Shown here in pieces: positions 39,001-48,877 of a stretch of 64,000 nucleotides of DNA; within the stretch, counting starts at the first letter, position 1; the number at the start of each line of letters is the position of its first letter. Origin of the DNA: Toxonevra muliebris (taxonomy: Eukaryota; Arthropoda; Insecta; Diptera; Pallopteridae); assembly GCA_963691655.1 (NCBI GenBank), contig OY829326.1, forward strand, positions 110,581,388 to 110,645,387. Direction: 5' to 3'. The notes beneath the pieces were generated by a model. The model did no database searches. It was not told the origin of the DNA and saw only the letters and a list, made by a program, of their open reading frames with translations. Position numbers and translations under genes: made by a program.

Positions 39001-41479
39001 TGTATATAAATTAATTAATTCGAATAAAATGTTAAAGTGAATAAAAGTGAATGGATTAAACAATACCATATTTAAATATGAATTCGAATGAAAAGGCATT
39101 ACAGATTACATACATACATTATACAGTCTTTACTATGATCAGGCTTTTAATATACAACAACCAACATCAACTGTCGCCACACACACCCACTGAGTTAAAA
39201 ATGCGTTTACTGCAAAAAGTGACAACGATTATGCGTGTTTAATGAATTGCGTGTTGAACAAACTAAATTTTTAATTTAATTTTATGGTGCATACGATGCG
39301 ATTCGTTGCGCTCACGGTAAAGATGGTACAGTTTGTTTTTTTTTTTTGTATTTGGAAAGGCATTTTTGCCAACGTTATGCGAATACTACAAGTACAACTC
39401 TGCTGAACCTAAAGATTCTTTTGTTCTACATTTTAAAATGAAACTTAATTTAATTTAATTTATTGTAATGAGAAAAAGTGTAATTATGGCAATGAGAGTA
39501 AAGTTGATGGCATGCTGGTGTTGATGTTGGTGGTGCCAGTGTTGGCTCTCATCGTATTTGGCCGAAACGTTTATAAACGTTGTGATATATGAAGATAATA
39601 CTCATACATACACAAATACACACACCTTTCCACAGGAAGCCAGCGAAAGTGGAAGCGCTTCACGTAAACATTAAAATAATATATTATGAGAGCTAATTCA
39701 GTGAAAATATTTTTATATTTTTGGCACGTTAACATAACGTTGTAATTAATGTGAAGTTATACGAAATGTGCTGGCAGTTATTCTTGATTACCCCAAACCA
39801 AATTTTTTATATGTGTTTTTAGCGGGAATGAAATTTAAATTTATATAATATATATATATTTTTATAATAAAAAATGGACACACTTTAAAATTTGCACATA
39901 TTTTTTAAAACAGTGCTAGCAATATTTATGATTTTTTTCAGATTTTTTGATGCTCCACAACAATGTATGCTTGCTAATTGTTATAAACAAATACTTATAA
40001 ATAAACAAATTGCAGTTATTTGGCGATCGAAAAAAATTCTTCATAAACTATCACTAAAAAAGAAGTAGTCCTGAAAGAATCGATAAATTTGAGCAGAACC
40101 GAAATACATCAAATTGAAAAAAAAAACTTCCTAAAATTATTAATATCAATAAGTGTCAATAAGGTGCAAAAAAAAAATTTTATGAGCTAAAAATTTGAGA
40201 ATCGTGTTTTCTTATAGAAACTTACTAATTTCCATATTTACATTAAAATCTGAGAAACAATAATTTTCAGTGATTGATTTTACGAATTCTGATCCTATAT
40301 GCTATGTCTTAAGCAGGATGAGATCATACTGCTTGGAAAAAAGGCTGGACCTTAAACAACATCCATTCATGTATGAAATCTTCAAAAAATTATAACTTGC
40401 TAAACATGAAGAAGTAAGTTCCGAAAACAGCATCCGATATGCATATTTTGAATTCTTTGTAGTTATTCTCACTGAAAATATTTTTCACTAAGCCATATAA
40501 GGACGACCTTGATGGACTAGTGGGTCGTAGACCAGGCTTGCACCCGGGAGGTTGGGGTCTCGATTCCCATTTTGGTCTGGTGGTTAATTCTCATAACCTT
40601 TATATATTTCTTTCGATATGAAAAGAATGATAACACCGTGGAATAGACAATTTAGACCTCAGAGGAAACTGTCTTTGGGTTTTGGTTCAACTCATCACAA
40701 TTTTTGTTTATGTGGATTGAAATTTTTATATTTTAATAAAAAATAAACATCAAATGATTTAAAAAATTGTGATCTATATCAACATTTAAGATTAATCTTG
40801 TCATAAAAAACCCATACTAAAATTTTGCGAGGAATCTTTTCTCATAATATTTTAACCTATTAACTTTATGCGAGATTCAAGACTGTCAACTGACATCGAA
40901 TACAATGGACATTGCTCCGATAGCTAACGCTAAATCTGCCTGTGCTCCGCATAATTTTTATTGCGCCACTGAAGCAAAAAGTTTATAACATACATTCAAA
41001 TTTCCATTGTGAGAAGGTATCGCCTTTCATTGGACTTATTAAGTCAATGAATAAATTTATTGGACCAATTTATATGAATTGAAAAATTGCATTGTAAGAA
41101 TTCAACGTACTGTTCTTAGAAATTTAGGAGAATTATGTGCAGATTCATGGAAAATTCATTATGACAATGAAAAAATACATTCTCACAATGAGCAAAAATC
41201 TTTGAATGCTGTTCATTGGATTTATATATGTAAAACATTTCAAGCACCACATAGAGTTACACTCATAGCAGTGACGATGCCCAGCAACACACTCCTCTCC
41301 TATCTGTTTAATGTGGAGACTATGCTAATTATAAGTAAGTAAGGATATGAAGTAAGTATAATAAAATTCGGCTTTTGGAGGTACTTAATAATATAATACT
41401 TACATGGCGATGAAGCCAGTCCTGTGTGTTGAAGTGTAGAATAAAATATTGCAAATATCCAAATTAGTTTAGACTCCAT
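18067..41479 (-). CDS. dpr14: Dpr-family immunoglobulin surface protein (six coding exons), probable dpr14 orthologue
   Basis: Coding exons on the minus strand are 41404-41479, 32178-32410, 24197-24410, 22848-23025, 18271-18407 and 18067-18170. All junctions are GT-AG and the phases (1,0,1,2,1) are consistent, giving 313 residues. Residues 1-22 form a signal peptide (MESKLIWIFAIF...). Residues 26-85 are a low-complexity acidic and proline-rich stretch. Ig domain 1 has C94, W106 and C157 (DEGPYECQV); Ig domain 2 has C203, W217 and C263 (DTGNYTCML). Residues 294-308 are a hydrophobic C-terminal tail, as in GPI-anchored Dprs. Dpr proteins are neuronal surface receptors that pair with DIP proteins to guide synaptic partner choice. 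The paralogue assignment (the KRPRAGDPFDTFPKNFW spacer, GGISVKTDMLPGRALS) is from memory and less certain than the family. A splice acceptor (AG at 41482-41483) two bases upstream of the ATG implies a further 5' untranslated exon. Introns measure about 9.0, 7.8, 1.2, 4.4 and 0.1 kb. Confidence 0.9.
19565..20968 (-). mobile_element. mariner element with ~65-bp terminal inverted repeats, in dpr intron 4
   Basis: The left end, acatatttaat...caccaggctgaaaatatg...cttttcgt (19565-19629), and the reverse complement of the right end (20904-20968) match with about 3 differences in 65 bases. They bound a minus-strand mariner transposase, the same strand as dpr. Mariner termini are usually about 30 bp, so these are unusually long. 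An obvious flanking TA duplication is not visible, so the outermost boundary may be a few bases off. Confidence 0.85.
19928..20791 (-). pseudogene. mariner transposase (DD34D), N-terminally damaged
   Basis: The frame carries a recruitment/HTH segment (TQQELAESLGVDQSTISKRL), the WVPYEL linker and the catalytic motifs GDEKWI, HDNARPH and SPDIVPSDYHLF, i.e. the DD34D triad of mariner. It ends with ...GQYFKE followed by a stop. The core looks intact and close to family consensus. A TAA at 20792-20794 interrupts the same frame, and before it only about 20 codons (ending LQDFEVWVKN) precede, so the first DNA-binding helix-turn-helix of a normal ~345-residue protein is missing. The visible open part is about 280 residues, and the copy is unlikely to be active. 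Confidence 0.9.
20969..22847. other. dpr intron sequence, no further feature seen
   Basis: AT-rich intron with short simple repeats, for example tac-atac runs near 21810-21860. Open frames here have no recognisable domain. Confidence 0.4.
23371..23871. repeat. inverted-repeat (MITE-like) element in dpr intron 3
   Basis: tcaagtcgataaataattgtctct (from about 23378) recurs in reverse complement at about 23840-23861, with one to two changes. Both arms then continue to a gtgggtc motif. The spacer of about 400 bp carries further matching short pieces (gagacctaaa, gaagacctac). No target duplication was recognised. Confidence 0.55.
25098..25713. repeat. large inverted repeat, two ~290-bp arms, in dpr intron 2
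   Basis: The left arm is about 25098-25390 and the right arm about 25417-25713, with a ~26-bp loop. Corresponding pieces (left, then right read in reverse complement) include tcttgcgatatg/ccttgcgatatg, ggatctaatg/cgatctaatgg, ttttctttaagtttcatg/ttttctttaaatttcatg, caacactcagaacatattg/caacactgagagcatattg and ttccaaattgcattaaatttt in both. I judge identity at around 70-75 percent. No coding frame spans both arms. It is an old foldback or an inverted duplication. Confidence 0.75.
26938..27230 (-). pseudogene. LINE remnant, 3' end of reverse-transcriptase ORF
   Basis: On the minus strand, interrupted frames read DLYAEIDVVKRIKI, then (stop) RLR-LGHV, then LRWKDHLALIAL. This is the C-terminal block found after the reverse transcriptase in many insect LINEs (consensus like IDIVQRIKIQRLRWLGHV...RWKD). 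Several stops and frameshifts show it is long dead. The block is clearly more GC-rich than the surrounding dpr intron. The LINE clade is not fixed by this fragment. Confidence 0.65.
28143..28186. repeat. CpG-rich hairpin sequence
   Basis: GCGTTAT (28143-28149) and ATAACGC (28180-28186) form an inverted pair around a perfect 10-bp palindrome CTACGCGTAG (28167-28176). It stands out in AT-rich intron sequence. Confidence 0.4.
30025..30524. mobile_element. hAT-like element, 500 bp, exact 8-bp target duplication
   Basis: TGTATGCG flanks the element exactly at 30017-30024 and 30525-30532. The first 14 bases, TAACGCTCGTATCT, are perfectly inverted at the right end. Four direct TATACAGTTTTT-like subterminal motifs lie near 30037, 30058, 30436 and 30490, the kind of site hAT transposases bind. 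An open frame ending at 30424 fills most of the interior. It contains CKMC, which could be the start of a zinc finger of the BED type, but no complete finger or catalytic domain. It lies in dpr intron 2. Confidence 0.88.
30759..30783. repeat. poly(A) run, 25 bases
   Basis: Uninterrupted A run on the plus strand. It could be a retroposon tail, but nothing upstream of it is recognisable. Confidence 0.6.
31147..31215 (-). repeat. fragment of LINE/SINE 3' tail
   Basis: On the minus strand it reads TGGTATCGCTAAGGACC...GCCAGCACTACCTAACCTAAC. This parallels, with differences, the tail of SINE family 1 at 5468 (GTGGTATCACAATGGG...GCCACTCCAACCTAACC). Only the 3' portion is present. Confidence 0.5.
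33840..34356. repeat. possible TTAA-flanked element, weak
   Basis: TTAA with CTCTTTCATGCTC inside on the left, and GGGTGTCAGAGGG then TTAA on the right. The tips match at only about 7 of 13 positions, so this rests mainly on the similarity to the clearer TTAA elements at 36073, 36634 and 48878. Confidence 0.3.
36073..36538. mobile_element. piggyBac-like MITE, TTAA flanks, 466 bp
   Basis: TTAA at 36069-36072 and 36539-36542 flank tips CCCATT on the left and AATGGG on the right. TTAA duplication plus CCC-type tips are the piggyBac signature. A short hairpin (gaccctagaagggtc) lies just inside the left tip. No coding content. The short tip match limits confidence. Confidence 0.55.
36634..37097. 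mobile_element. piggyBac-like MITE, TTAA flanks, 464 bp
   Basis: TTAA at 36630-36633 and 37098-37101 flank perfect 11-bp inverted tips CCCTCTCAGGA. GTATACATATGTGTAC, one base off a palindrome, follows the left tip at 36650-36665. It starts only 91 bp after the end of the neighbouring TTAA element and is nearly the same length. No transposase is present. It lies in dpr intron 1. Confidence 0.75.
37263..38670 (+). pseudogene. LINE remnant: reverse-transcriptase tail, RNase H and 3' end
   Basis: The first frame reads VKYLGLVLDSKLQWKAHI, KASCALHCCKRALG and VLYGSVFWWTAT, the region after the RT palm in LINEs of the I/LOA/R1 group. A damaged stretch follows, then an RNase H domain: YTDGSIFEEGVGCG (first Asp), a stop, AEVMAIYQASKW (Glu) and IYTYSQAAI, where the usual third catalytic Asp (SDSQ) is Tyr. 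A Cys-rich end (CPPCH) is near 38425. The 3' end at 38670 reads GTATCACAATGAG...GACTGCCACTCCAACCTAACC. Many stops show a dead, 5'-truncated copy, in dpr intron 1. Confidence 0.85.
40500..40670 (+). mobile_element. SINE family 1, partial, diverged
   Basis: The head gacgaccttgatggactagtggg and the B-box-like ggtctcgattccc are followed by tggtctggtggttaattctcataac, as in the copies at 5468 and 44230. It contains an extra few bases in the anticodon region and ends early without the CCTAACC tail. Confidence 0.75.
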
Positions 41480-41543
41480 TACTGAAAATAAACAAATGTA
41501 GAATTTTAATTAATAAAATTTTGTATTTTAATTTAACATTTAT

Positions 41544-42966
41544 CCTCTTCGGTGGAAGAGTACACATATGTGGACTAAAGTTTTTTTTTATCAATTTTTT
41601 AATATTAGTATTTAGTTATTCTTCTAAAACTTAGTGGAATTGAGAGCACACATTCCATATTTTCTAATTATTGAAAAAAAAATATAGTTTACCATTACTT
41701 TCCGTTACTTTACTTTAAGTCGAAAGTAAAGCAATATCGCGAAAAAGGGACGTTTTTGTTGATAAATTAATAAGTTGTTTTTTATAAAAGAAATATTATA
41801 AATTTTTATAAAAATGTAAAGTGCAAATATTGTTCAAATAGGGTGTAAAGAAATTTATGCATTTAAGTCTTAAATTGATCTGCTATTCGCTTTGAAACAG
41901 TAAGTACACATATGTGTACTTTAGCTGTTCATACAAAAAAAATTTAAAAAAAATGTTAATGGAAAATTAAAAAATGGAGTCCAGACATATTCACGATCGA
42001 AAAAAATTACATAAAACACAATTTTTTTAAGAATTAACTCATAAAACCTCCGACGGAAGGACACAAAACTTAAATTTTTTACTAAAATTCCATAGTTGAT
42101 AAAACATAAAGTATTATAAAATCAACAGTTTTTTATCGATTTTAATGATATTATTATAATTTGTAATTTGTATTCCGAACTTAACCAAGGATCAATTTCG
42201 AAATAATCGGAAAATATTTTAAAGTTAGAGCGAAGTAAACATTGTATTTTCTGTACCCGTCAAAACAAAGAGAAAGCCATTTCCACTTCTGTTGAAAATG
42301 CAATTCATAAATGAATCCTAAAGACAGTAAAAGTTATGTTGTTCAGAAAAGGAATATTTATTTTGTATTTTACGATAAACAAAGATATTGTTTACATGTA
42401 TTATTTTGAATAATGTAGTGCCATTTATCCAATGTAGTTTGCCAAAAACTGAGAATAAAGGAAATCATTCTACGAATGAAAAATTAGTCCTGAATACACT
42501 ACACTGCACAATATTTTGTTTTGTTTCCAATGCTATTGTATTAAGCCCTTCTGTATTTGTTATAAGAAAGAGTTTAAGTTCAATAAAGCTATTAGTACCC
42601 AATTTTACAGAAAAAAGGGAAAAACTCATTGATAAGAAATTAGCAATTTCTTAAGTTATCAGGAAAAAAAACTGAACATTACGATTCAGTTACTCATTAG
42701 ATGATCGAAAATAAGAATTAAGTATAAGTTATTTCGTTTTTATCATCCTTTTCAATATATTCATCTATAAACTTAATTCAGTAAAAACCTGTAACTTTTT
42801 ACAGAGCTAACAGCCAAAGTACACATATGTGTACCATTGATAACTAGTAAACAAACAAATTTTCCAACTCTTTTTCCTTTGAAATGAGATATTTAGATTG
42901 TATTTAGTGGGAAAAGACAAAAAAGTTTATAAATTTCAGCGCGGTTCACTCTCGGCACTGAAGAGG
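41544..42966. mobile_element. 1.4-kb inverted-repeat element, TTAT flanks, piggyBac-like
   Basis: The left tip CCTCTTCGGTG and the right tip (other strand) CCTCTTCAGTG match at 10 of 11 positions. TTAT flanks directly at 41540-41543 and 42967-42970. Two perfect 16-bp palindromes GTACACATATGTGTAC (41904-41919 and 42819-42834) and a 15/16 copy at 41560-41575 lie inside. The same motif sits near the left tip of the TTAA element at 36634. It begins 64 bp upstream of the dpr start codon, in the intron before that exon. No intact transposase frame. Confidence 0.6.
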
Positions 42967-43145
42967 TTATAATGAATTTAGTTCCACCCTTTAAGATTTT
43001 TAAATAAAGGTCAAAAACTAACCTTAATGTATTTGTTTAAATTGTAAACGAAACACTGACTTAAGTAATTATGTTTAAAGTAGAACTTAAACATAGATTT
43101 TTAATAGAATTTTCCTTATTTATATTTCATTATTATTTGAAGGAT

Positions 43146-43200
43146 GGGACGACCCGAAAGTCGGGCGCTGCGACCTAAAAGAACTTTTGTACCAAAGCAT
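43146..43200 (-). repeat. SINE family 2 tail fragment
   Basis: gggacgaccc...gctgcgacctaaaag...gtaccaaagcattatgagg parallels the tail part of the family-2 copy at 49775-49975 (aggacgaccccaaacc...ctgcgacctataagat...gtaccaaagtcccaag). Confidence 0.5.
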
Positions 43201-43884
43201 TATGAGGAAATTGATCACTTTTTCTGGCCAAAACCTCAAAATTTAAATCTTATTTTTCGTAGACACCCCAAATCCAACGGACTTGTACTTATTTTGTTTT
43301 TAAAACATCATTACTCTAAACGGCAGGCATATGAAATTTAGATTTTAATTGAAAATAAATTTTTTAAAAACAAATAAATAAGTGTGCCTGAAAGAAAAAT
43401 ATTTTCGAATCGAACTACAGAGTAACCCCCCAGGAATTATAAGAAAAATTGCAACTCTGTATCGGTAACGTTGATGACAATTGTAGACGAACTCTTTTTG
43501 TGTGCGACATCTTCATGTAATTCCTTGGAAATTTGCGCCATCTGTATGTGAAATGTATAACTGTCATAAACTTTAAGATGGCGACGCTACACATTGTTCT
43601 TTCTGCCATAGGCGTGTGTGTGTGTGCAATTAATATGTTATATTGAATTAAAACTATTTTTGAATCGTTTATTATATAGTTTGCTCGTGAATTAAGTTAC
43701 GGAATATTGATATTTAGCCCCTCATGCACATACATTGGTCGACAAAATTATGTCGCATTGCAACTTACGCGCGACGTCACATCCGGTAGGTTTTACTCTA
43801 GGACAAGAGAAAAGAAGTTTCACTTTAAAAGGAAAATACGAATTACCGAGGGGACCAAATTGTGTAGAATTTTTGCAAATTAAA

Positions 43885-43968
43885 GGGATTTTTTCAAGGG
43901 ACCAGCAGTTCGTTACGAATTATTGAGATTTTCGAATTAACGGGGTACGAATTATCGCGATTCTACTG
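43885..43968. repeat. pogo/Tigger-like right terminus
   Basis: Ends ...ggtacgaattatcgcgattctactg followed by TA. On the minus strand this is CAGTAGAATCGCGATAATTC, the type of tip seen in pogo-superfamily elements. The upstream tcaagggaccagcag is shared with the terminus at 45624. No left end found nearby. Confidence 0.5.
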
Positions 43969-44229
43969 TATATAAAAAAATTTGTTTTTAACAATTTTAT
44001 AAGGAAAAAATTTAACGTTTTTTAAAGAAAATAAGCGTTTTTTTTCTTCATTTTAGCTGATTTTGAAAAACAAAAGTTGGCCACACTGTAAGTTACTCAT
44101 ATCCAATCGCGTTTTGTGTAATTATTTTTAATTGAACTCAAATATTGTAAAGGAAAAACTTCAAGGAGGATTTGCATAGCCCTTTTTATTCTAAACAAAA
44201 AAGTATCGCTATGATTAAAAACAGAAATA

Positions 44230-44449
44230 GACGACCTCGATAGTCTAATGGATAGTGCACTAGACTTTCATCCAAAAGATTCCAAGTTCGATTCCCATCT
44301 TGGTCTGATGGTTAATTCTCATAAGCTTCTTATATTCACTATCGATATGAAGTAGATGAGAATTATAACAATGTGTACAAGTACACACCACCGAGCTGAT
44401 AAAAAATTGCCACACAGCCGTTCGAAATCATCGTTAAACTGTAGGTCCT
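44230..44449 (+). mobile_element. SINE family 1, 3'-truncated
   Basis: Starts gacgacctcgatagtctaatggatagtgcactagac with a B-box ttcgattcc and a body like the 5468-5780 copy up to actgtaggtcc. The last ~90 bp, including the CCTAACC tail, are replaced by the head of SINE family 2. Confidence 0.85.
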
Positions 44450-44600
44450 ACCATCGCCATTGTGGTCTAGACTCTTGTCTCTGGAGACCCGAGTTCGATT
44501 CTCGGCTTGGGTATGTTTCTTATCTATCTTTCTTTCTCTCTTCCTTTCTTTCATAACCTGGGGCTTTGCACTATGGGTAAAATTCCCACATTTTCTGGCC
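44450..44600 (+). mobile_element. SINE family 2, joined directly to SINE family 1
   Basis: gtggtctagactcttgtctctggagacc followed by gagttcgattctcgg resembles a second tRNA-like head with a B-box. A pyrimidine-rich run (tctatctttctttctctcttcc) and cataacctggggctttgcac follow. The minus-strand copy at 49775-49975 has the same order. The junction with family 1 has no visible target duplication. Confidence 0.7.
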
Positions 44601-44728
44601 AAAACTTCAAAACACACTTTTTCTATATGTAAATTTTGCGTAGATTCCGAAAATGTTATTTATTTTTTCGTGTCGACTAGGTCTACTGAGATATTGAAAA
44701 AGTAGCGCTATAGGGAGAATTAAGTATA

Positions 44729-45015
44729 TCAAAATAGTATTCCGCTCCTTGCGAAATTATTATCCAAAATGAAAGCTACGGCCTCATTAAGAGGAAGCGG
44801 TATCGGTAATTTGTCTTTCGTGAACATTACTTTTCTATTTTTAGAAGCTCGGTTTGGGTACTGAATACAATTCTTCAGAACAGTAGCTAAATCTTTATTA
44901 CCTTGTTTCCAAGCTGACGTGCTATCTGCAATAACCAATAAATTACATTCATTATGAGTTTGCTTGCACACTTCTAATGCATCTCTTATTTTTCCACGGT
45001 CCTACTCCGACGATC
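44729..45015 (-). pseudogene. unidentified protein remnant, probably transposon-derived
   Basis: The minus-strand frame reads PGLAFGSSE-(stop)-DRGKIRDALEVCKQTHNECNLLVIADSTSAWKQG...LPLNEAVAFILDNNFARSG. The composition is that of a real protein rather than chance, and the frame continues upstream across one stop. I do not recognise the family. It sits between two pogo-like termini (43968 and 45624). Confidence 0.35.
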
Positions 45016-45544
45016 CGAATGCAAGTCCTGGGCGTCAAACTTTTGATTATGGTGAATAGTTTATTATTTCAGGAACTGTTGTTCCAGCTAGCCAAAAATT
45101 ATATTTAGTCTTAAATTTAGCAAGCATCTATGGACATTTTACCACTTTAATTTAATTTTTTAAAGAGATGCAGATCAAATTAGTTTACTTATATGTAGAA
45201 TTAATTGCTTAATCAAGAAAATATATCGCTTATGGTGCAAAGTGGTGAATATTTTTGTAGGCCTACCCAAAGTTTACTGAAAAAAAGTGATGAACGTAAG
45301 TAAGGTCATTGCAAAAAAACTGAACTTATTGCTGACACGATGCAAATATTTAGCATTTTTTCAGAAATTTAGTTTTCTTAACATTTGTAGTATCATAAGT
45401 TTATATTTAATTTTTTTATTGGCAGACATTTTGCCCCATTGGAAACTTTAAGGATAACTGTAAGGATCAAGAGTCCTGGACATATTATTTTTAAAATTTA
45501 TTTTAATATTTGCATAAAATATTGAAGAAACTCAGTCAGATTTC

Positions 45545-45624
45545 GAGGAAAAACTCGAGGGATAAAGGGTTAAATCGAAAAAATTGCTGGTCCCTTGCGA
45601 TTACGAATTATCGGGATTCTGCTG
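45545..45624. repeat. second pogo/Tigger-like right terminus
   Basis: gctggtcccttgcgattacgaattatcgggattctgctg then TA, closely parallel to 43885-43968. It shows that this terminus type occurs twice within 1.7 kb in the same orientation. Confidence 0.5.
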
Positions 45625-45626
45625 TA

Positions 45627-48170
45627 TTAAAAAGAAAATTAATTAAATACATTTATTTTTAAAGTTTTTAATTCACAGCATTTCTAAATTATACAATTAC
45701 AAGAAAAACTAAAACAAGATAATGGAAAAAGAGTGTTTTACATACTTTGATCGTAAAAAAATATACGGAGTAATAATTTATAACTATCACATAACGATGT
45801 CGAAGTCTAGATTCTCTTCATTACTATCAGCTTCTTCTGAACATAACACACTCTTTAGTCTGAATTCAGAAGCATTATAAACACTAGTGCTGTTTATTTA
45901 CGTCATCAGGTATTTTGTGGTTTCCACAAAATGAATTTTCGTGTTTTAATCCATTTTTTACATGAAGTAAAGAATTTTTTGAATTGAGTGACTTTGGTTT
46001 TAAATAAGTTCATTGCTCATTGTTTCGATAGAATATGTTGTTAGGATTATTCAGGAAATGGATTATTTAGCGGAGCATTTAGTGTCTTTTAAATTGAAAA
46101 AACGCGTTAACCCGCTGACAGCTAAATCACTTTTTTTCAGCGTTTTAATTTTCAAAAAGCACTAAATTTAGCGGGAAAAGCGCTGAGTTGGACACACTGG
46201 AAACTTAAATAGGTTCAAGTTCCTCTTATTTTTTTTTTTTGCGAAAAAACTCTCCCTCAGCTCTGCTTTACCTTCAGGTAAGCAACATCAATTTCACTTT
46301 TACGTTCTACATATTAATAAATAAACAACCACCAAACAAATTAAGTCGATAAAATTTTATTACATTCAACTTTAACTTTTCACTGGCAATCATTGCATTG
46401 CGGAAAGTTTATACCACCAATCATTATCCTCTTTATATACTCGTTGTCGTTGTACTACAGTGTGAAAAAATGAAATCAACTAAATGTCAATTGGCTTTCT
46501 TGTCCTTGCTGCAACTTTATGTAGTAGCTTCACATTTGAATGATTTCCCAAAAATGCACAAAATGTTTACTATAGACAGACAATATGTACCCGTAGTTGA
46601 GCTGCTTGCCATTTTTTGTGTTTTTGCAAATTTTGTTGAGCATACTTCAAACAGAAAACACTGACCACCACCAGCTCGTCAAACATGAGTTCGTCCGTCT
46701 GGAAAAATTAAAAAGCATCTCATGATGATGTTTCACTTTCAGCTTGCCATGCAAAAAAGTAGCAGCAAAAACGACCGACATCTCTTATATACATACACTC
46801 TAAACCAAACCATTGGCAAGTTGCCTGTTTATTTTACCTTACCATCATAATACGGTGGCTGGCTGGCAGTCTGGCTCGCTGACTGACAGTAAAAATCATT
46901 TTATCCTGAGTCAGTACTTGAAATTAGTTGTTTTTAATTTGTCTAAACGGGTATATCTACTTATGTATGAATGTAGTTGTATTAACTAGCTCTTGAAATA
47001 AAAATGAAAAAGTGAGAAATGAAAATATAAATAACTTTAAATAGACTAAACTTTGCTGAATATTTTCGTTTTAACACCATTCATAATTAGTCATAACATT
47101 TACGTTTTCTTGAAAGTATTACGAAAAGAAAGTTAAAAGTTTTCACATTTCAAATAAAACTTAACTTGACTGTGTACATTGCTTAAGAAAACTTTAAGAA
47201 TCCATAATGTAAAAGCAAATTAAAAATATTTTGAAATCATCAGAGTTGCATCCAGTATAAAGGAAGAATTATGTAATTATAAATATTTATGTAATTGAGT
47301 GATGTTTACATTAATTTCAAGAAAAACATTTACCTATTTCTAGATTTAATTAATGTCAAGTACATTCTTATTTACAATATTTTTTAAAACTATTTAAAAC
47401 TTGAAACATAGAAAATAGATAAAAAGACTGAAGATAGCCAAAACAATATTTATAAAATGACTGAAAACCAATAATAGTAATTTATCTAAAGAAATTGAAA
47501 TCATTTTTGTAGATCTGATGATATAAAAAAAAAAAATTGCAAACTAACAAATACATACAACATCGTCAAGAATGAATTATATATTTATATTTTATCTTTA
47601 AACAGTTGCCGTGTTAGAAAATTCGTCAGTTGATATGTTTTTCTGCTAACATTATCAAACTTGTCTACTATATAAGGTAAGGAGACAAGTCAATTGACCT
47701 AGTCAAATATATGCTTTCGAAATTTTTATTGTTTATAGGCATAGCTTGGTATGATATATTTGTACTTAATTAATTTGCAATGCTTTTACTTGGTTTTGAG
47801 CACAGAATCGAATCAATTTCTAGCTATTGATTTTGTCTTATGATAAATATACGTACTCAAAATTTTTTCTCTAAATAATAGTATGGATTTTTCCTGTTCT
47901 CAAAGTGACCACTTCTAAATCGTTTTGCATTAACTTAATATTCAATTTGAATGAGATAAATGCAGAACATTTACTATTTTTGGTCTCGATTAAAACGAAG
48001 ACCCCGCTAACAAGATCAGGTATTGTAAATCTTGAAGTCACTTAAAATCAGCACAAATCATAATCGAATTACAAATGTTTTTAATGTAGGTACAATCGTT
48101 CTTTTCAGAAAGAAACTTATAGTGTAAGGCTTGAAGCGCTGCACAATGGTTGAACTTCATACAAAAAGAG
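45627..48170. other. AT-rich stretch, no gene recognised
   Basis: It includes an open frame at 46398-46664 with no domain I know, and short inverted motifs. It could contain 5' untranslated exons of dpr on the minus strand, which cannot be recognised without transcripts. Confidence 0.35.
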
Positions 48171-48429
48171 GACAAAAATAGAAGGAGTCGTCGTAGAGTC
48201 ACAAATTTTGGTACATGAGCTGCTTGTGTCAATACATCGTCAGGGTGTAAAAATTAAAATAATATGTCCACTGCTACGCCCACCTCCCATACAACCACAG
48301 TTAGAATAAAAATATAAGGAGACGTCGTAGAGTTAAAAATTTTTATATAGGAGTTGCTTATGTCAATACAATGTCAGGGTGCAAAAATTAAAAAAAATCC
48401 ACTCGTGATCATGCTCACCTCCCATACAA
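48171..48429. repeat. tandem duplication, two ~125-bp units
   Basis: Units 48171-48294 and 48303-48429 share aaggag(t)cgtcgtagagt, gtgtcaatac, gtcagggtg-aaaaattaaa and cacctcccatacaa in the same order. Divergence is moderate. Confidence 0.7.
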
Positions 48430-48877
48430 TATGATTGTAAAAAATTAATATTTTCCTTTTTATCGCTGAGAATCACTATAAAAGTTTATATTAATGTATT
48501 GCGGAAGCATTTTCCCTCCCCTCCTAATGTACTGCCCCTCTTCCTTTTTGCCTCATATGGTTTTAATTTTTTTTTAATTACAAAGAGAGGGGTAGATAGG
48601 GGTAGTTGAATTGTATAGCTGAAAATTCAAGCTTAAATTAAAAATATAACATAACACATCTGTCGACGTCAATCATTAGATATGATCTATCAAAGTTGAT
48701 GTAAATGATTTTTTTTAGGACTTTTAAATAATAGCCAATTCAACCTCATCAATGATGATGCTTTCATTTAAAAATATATAAATTTGGCATGCTATTAATA
48801 GTATTGGAGTGATTAGCTCTCAAATATAGCTTAGATTGTTTTCTTTTACCCAGCGTTCTAACATTGATCGACTTTAA

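Noticed and set aside
43415..43609. 64-residue minus-strand frame starting MAERTMCSVAIL
   Set aside because: No domain or splice context recognised; surrounded by repeat debris.
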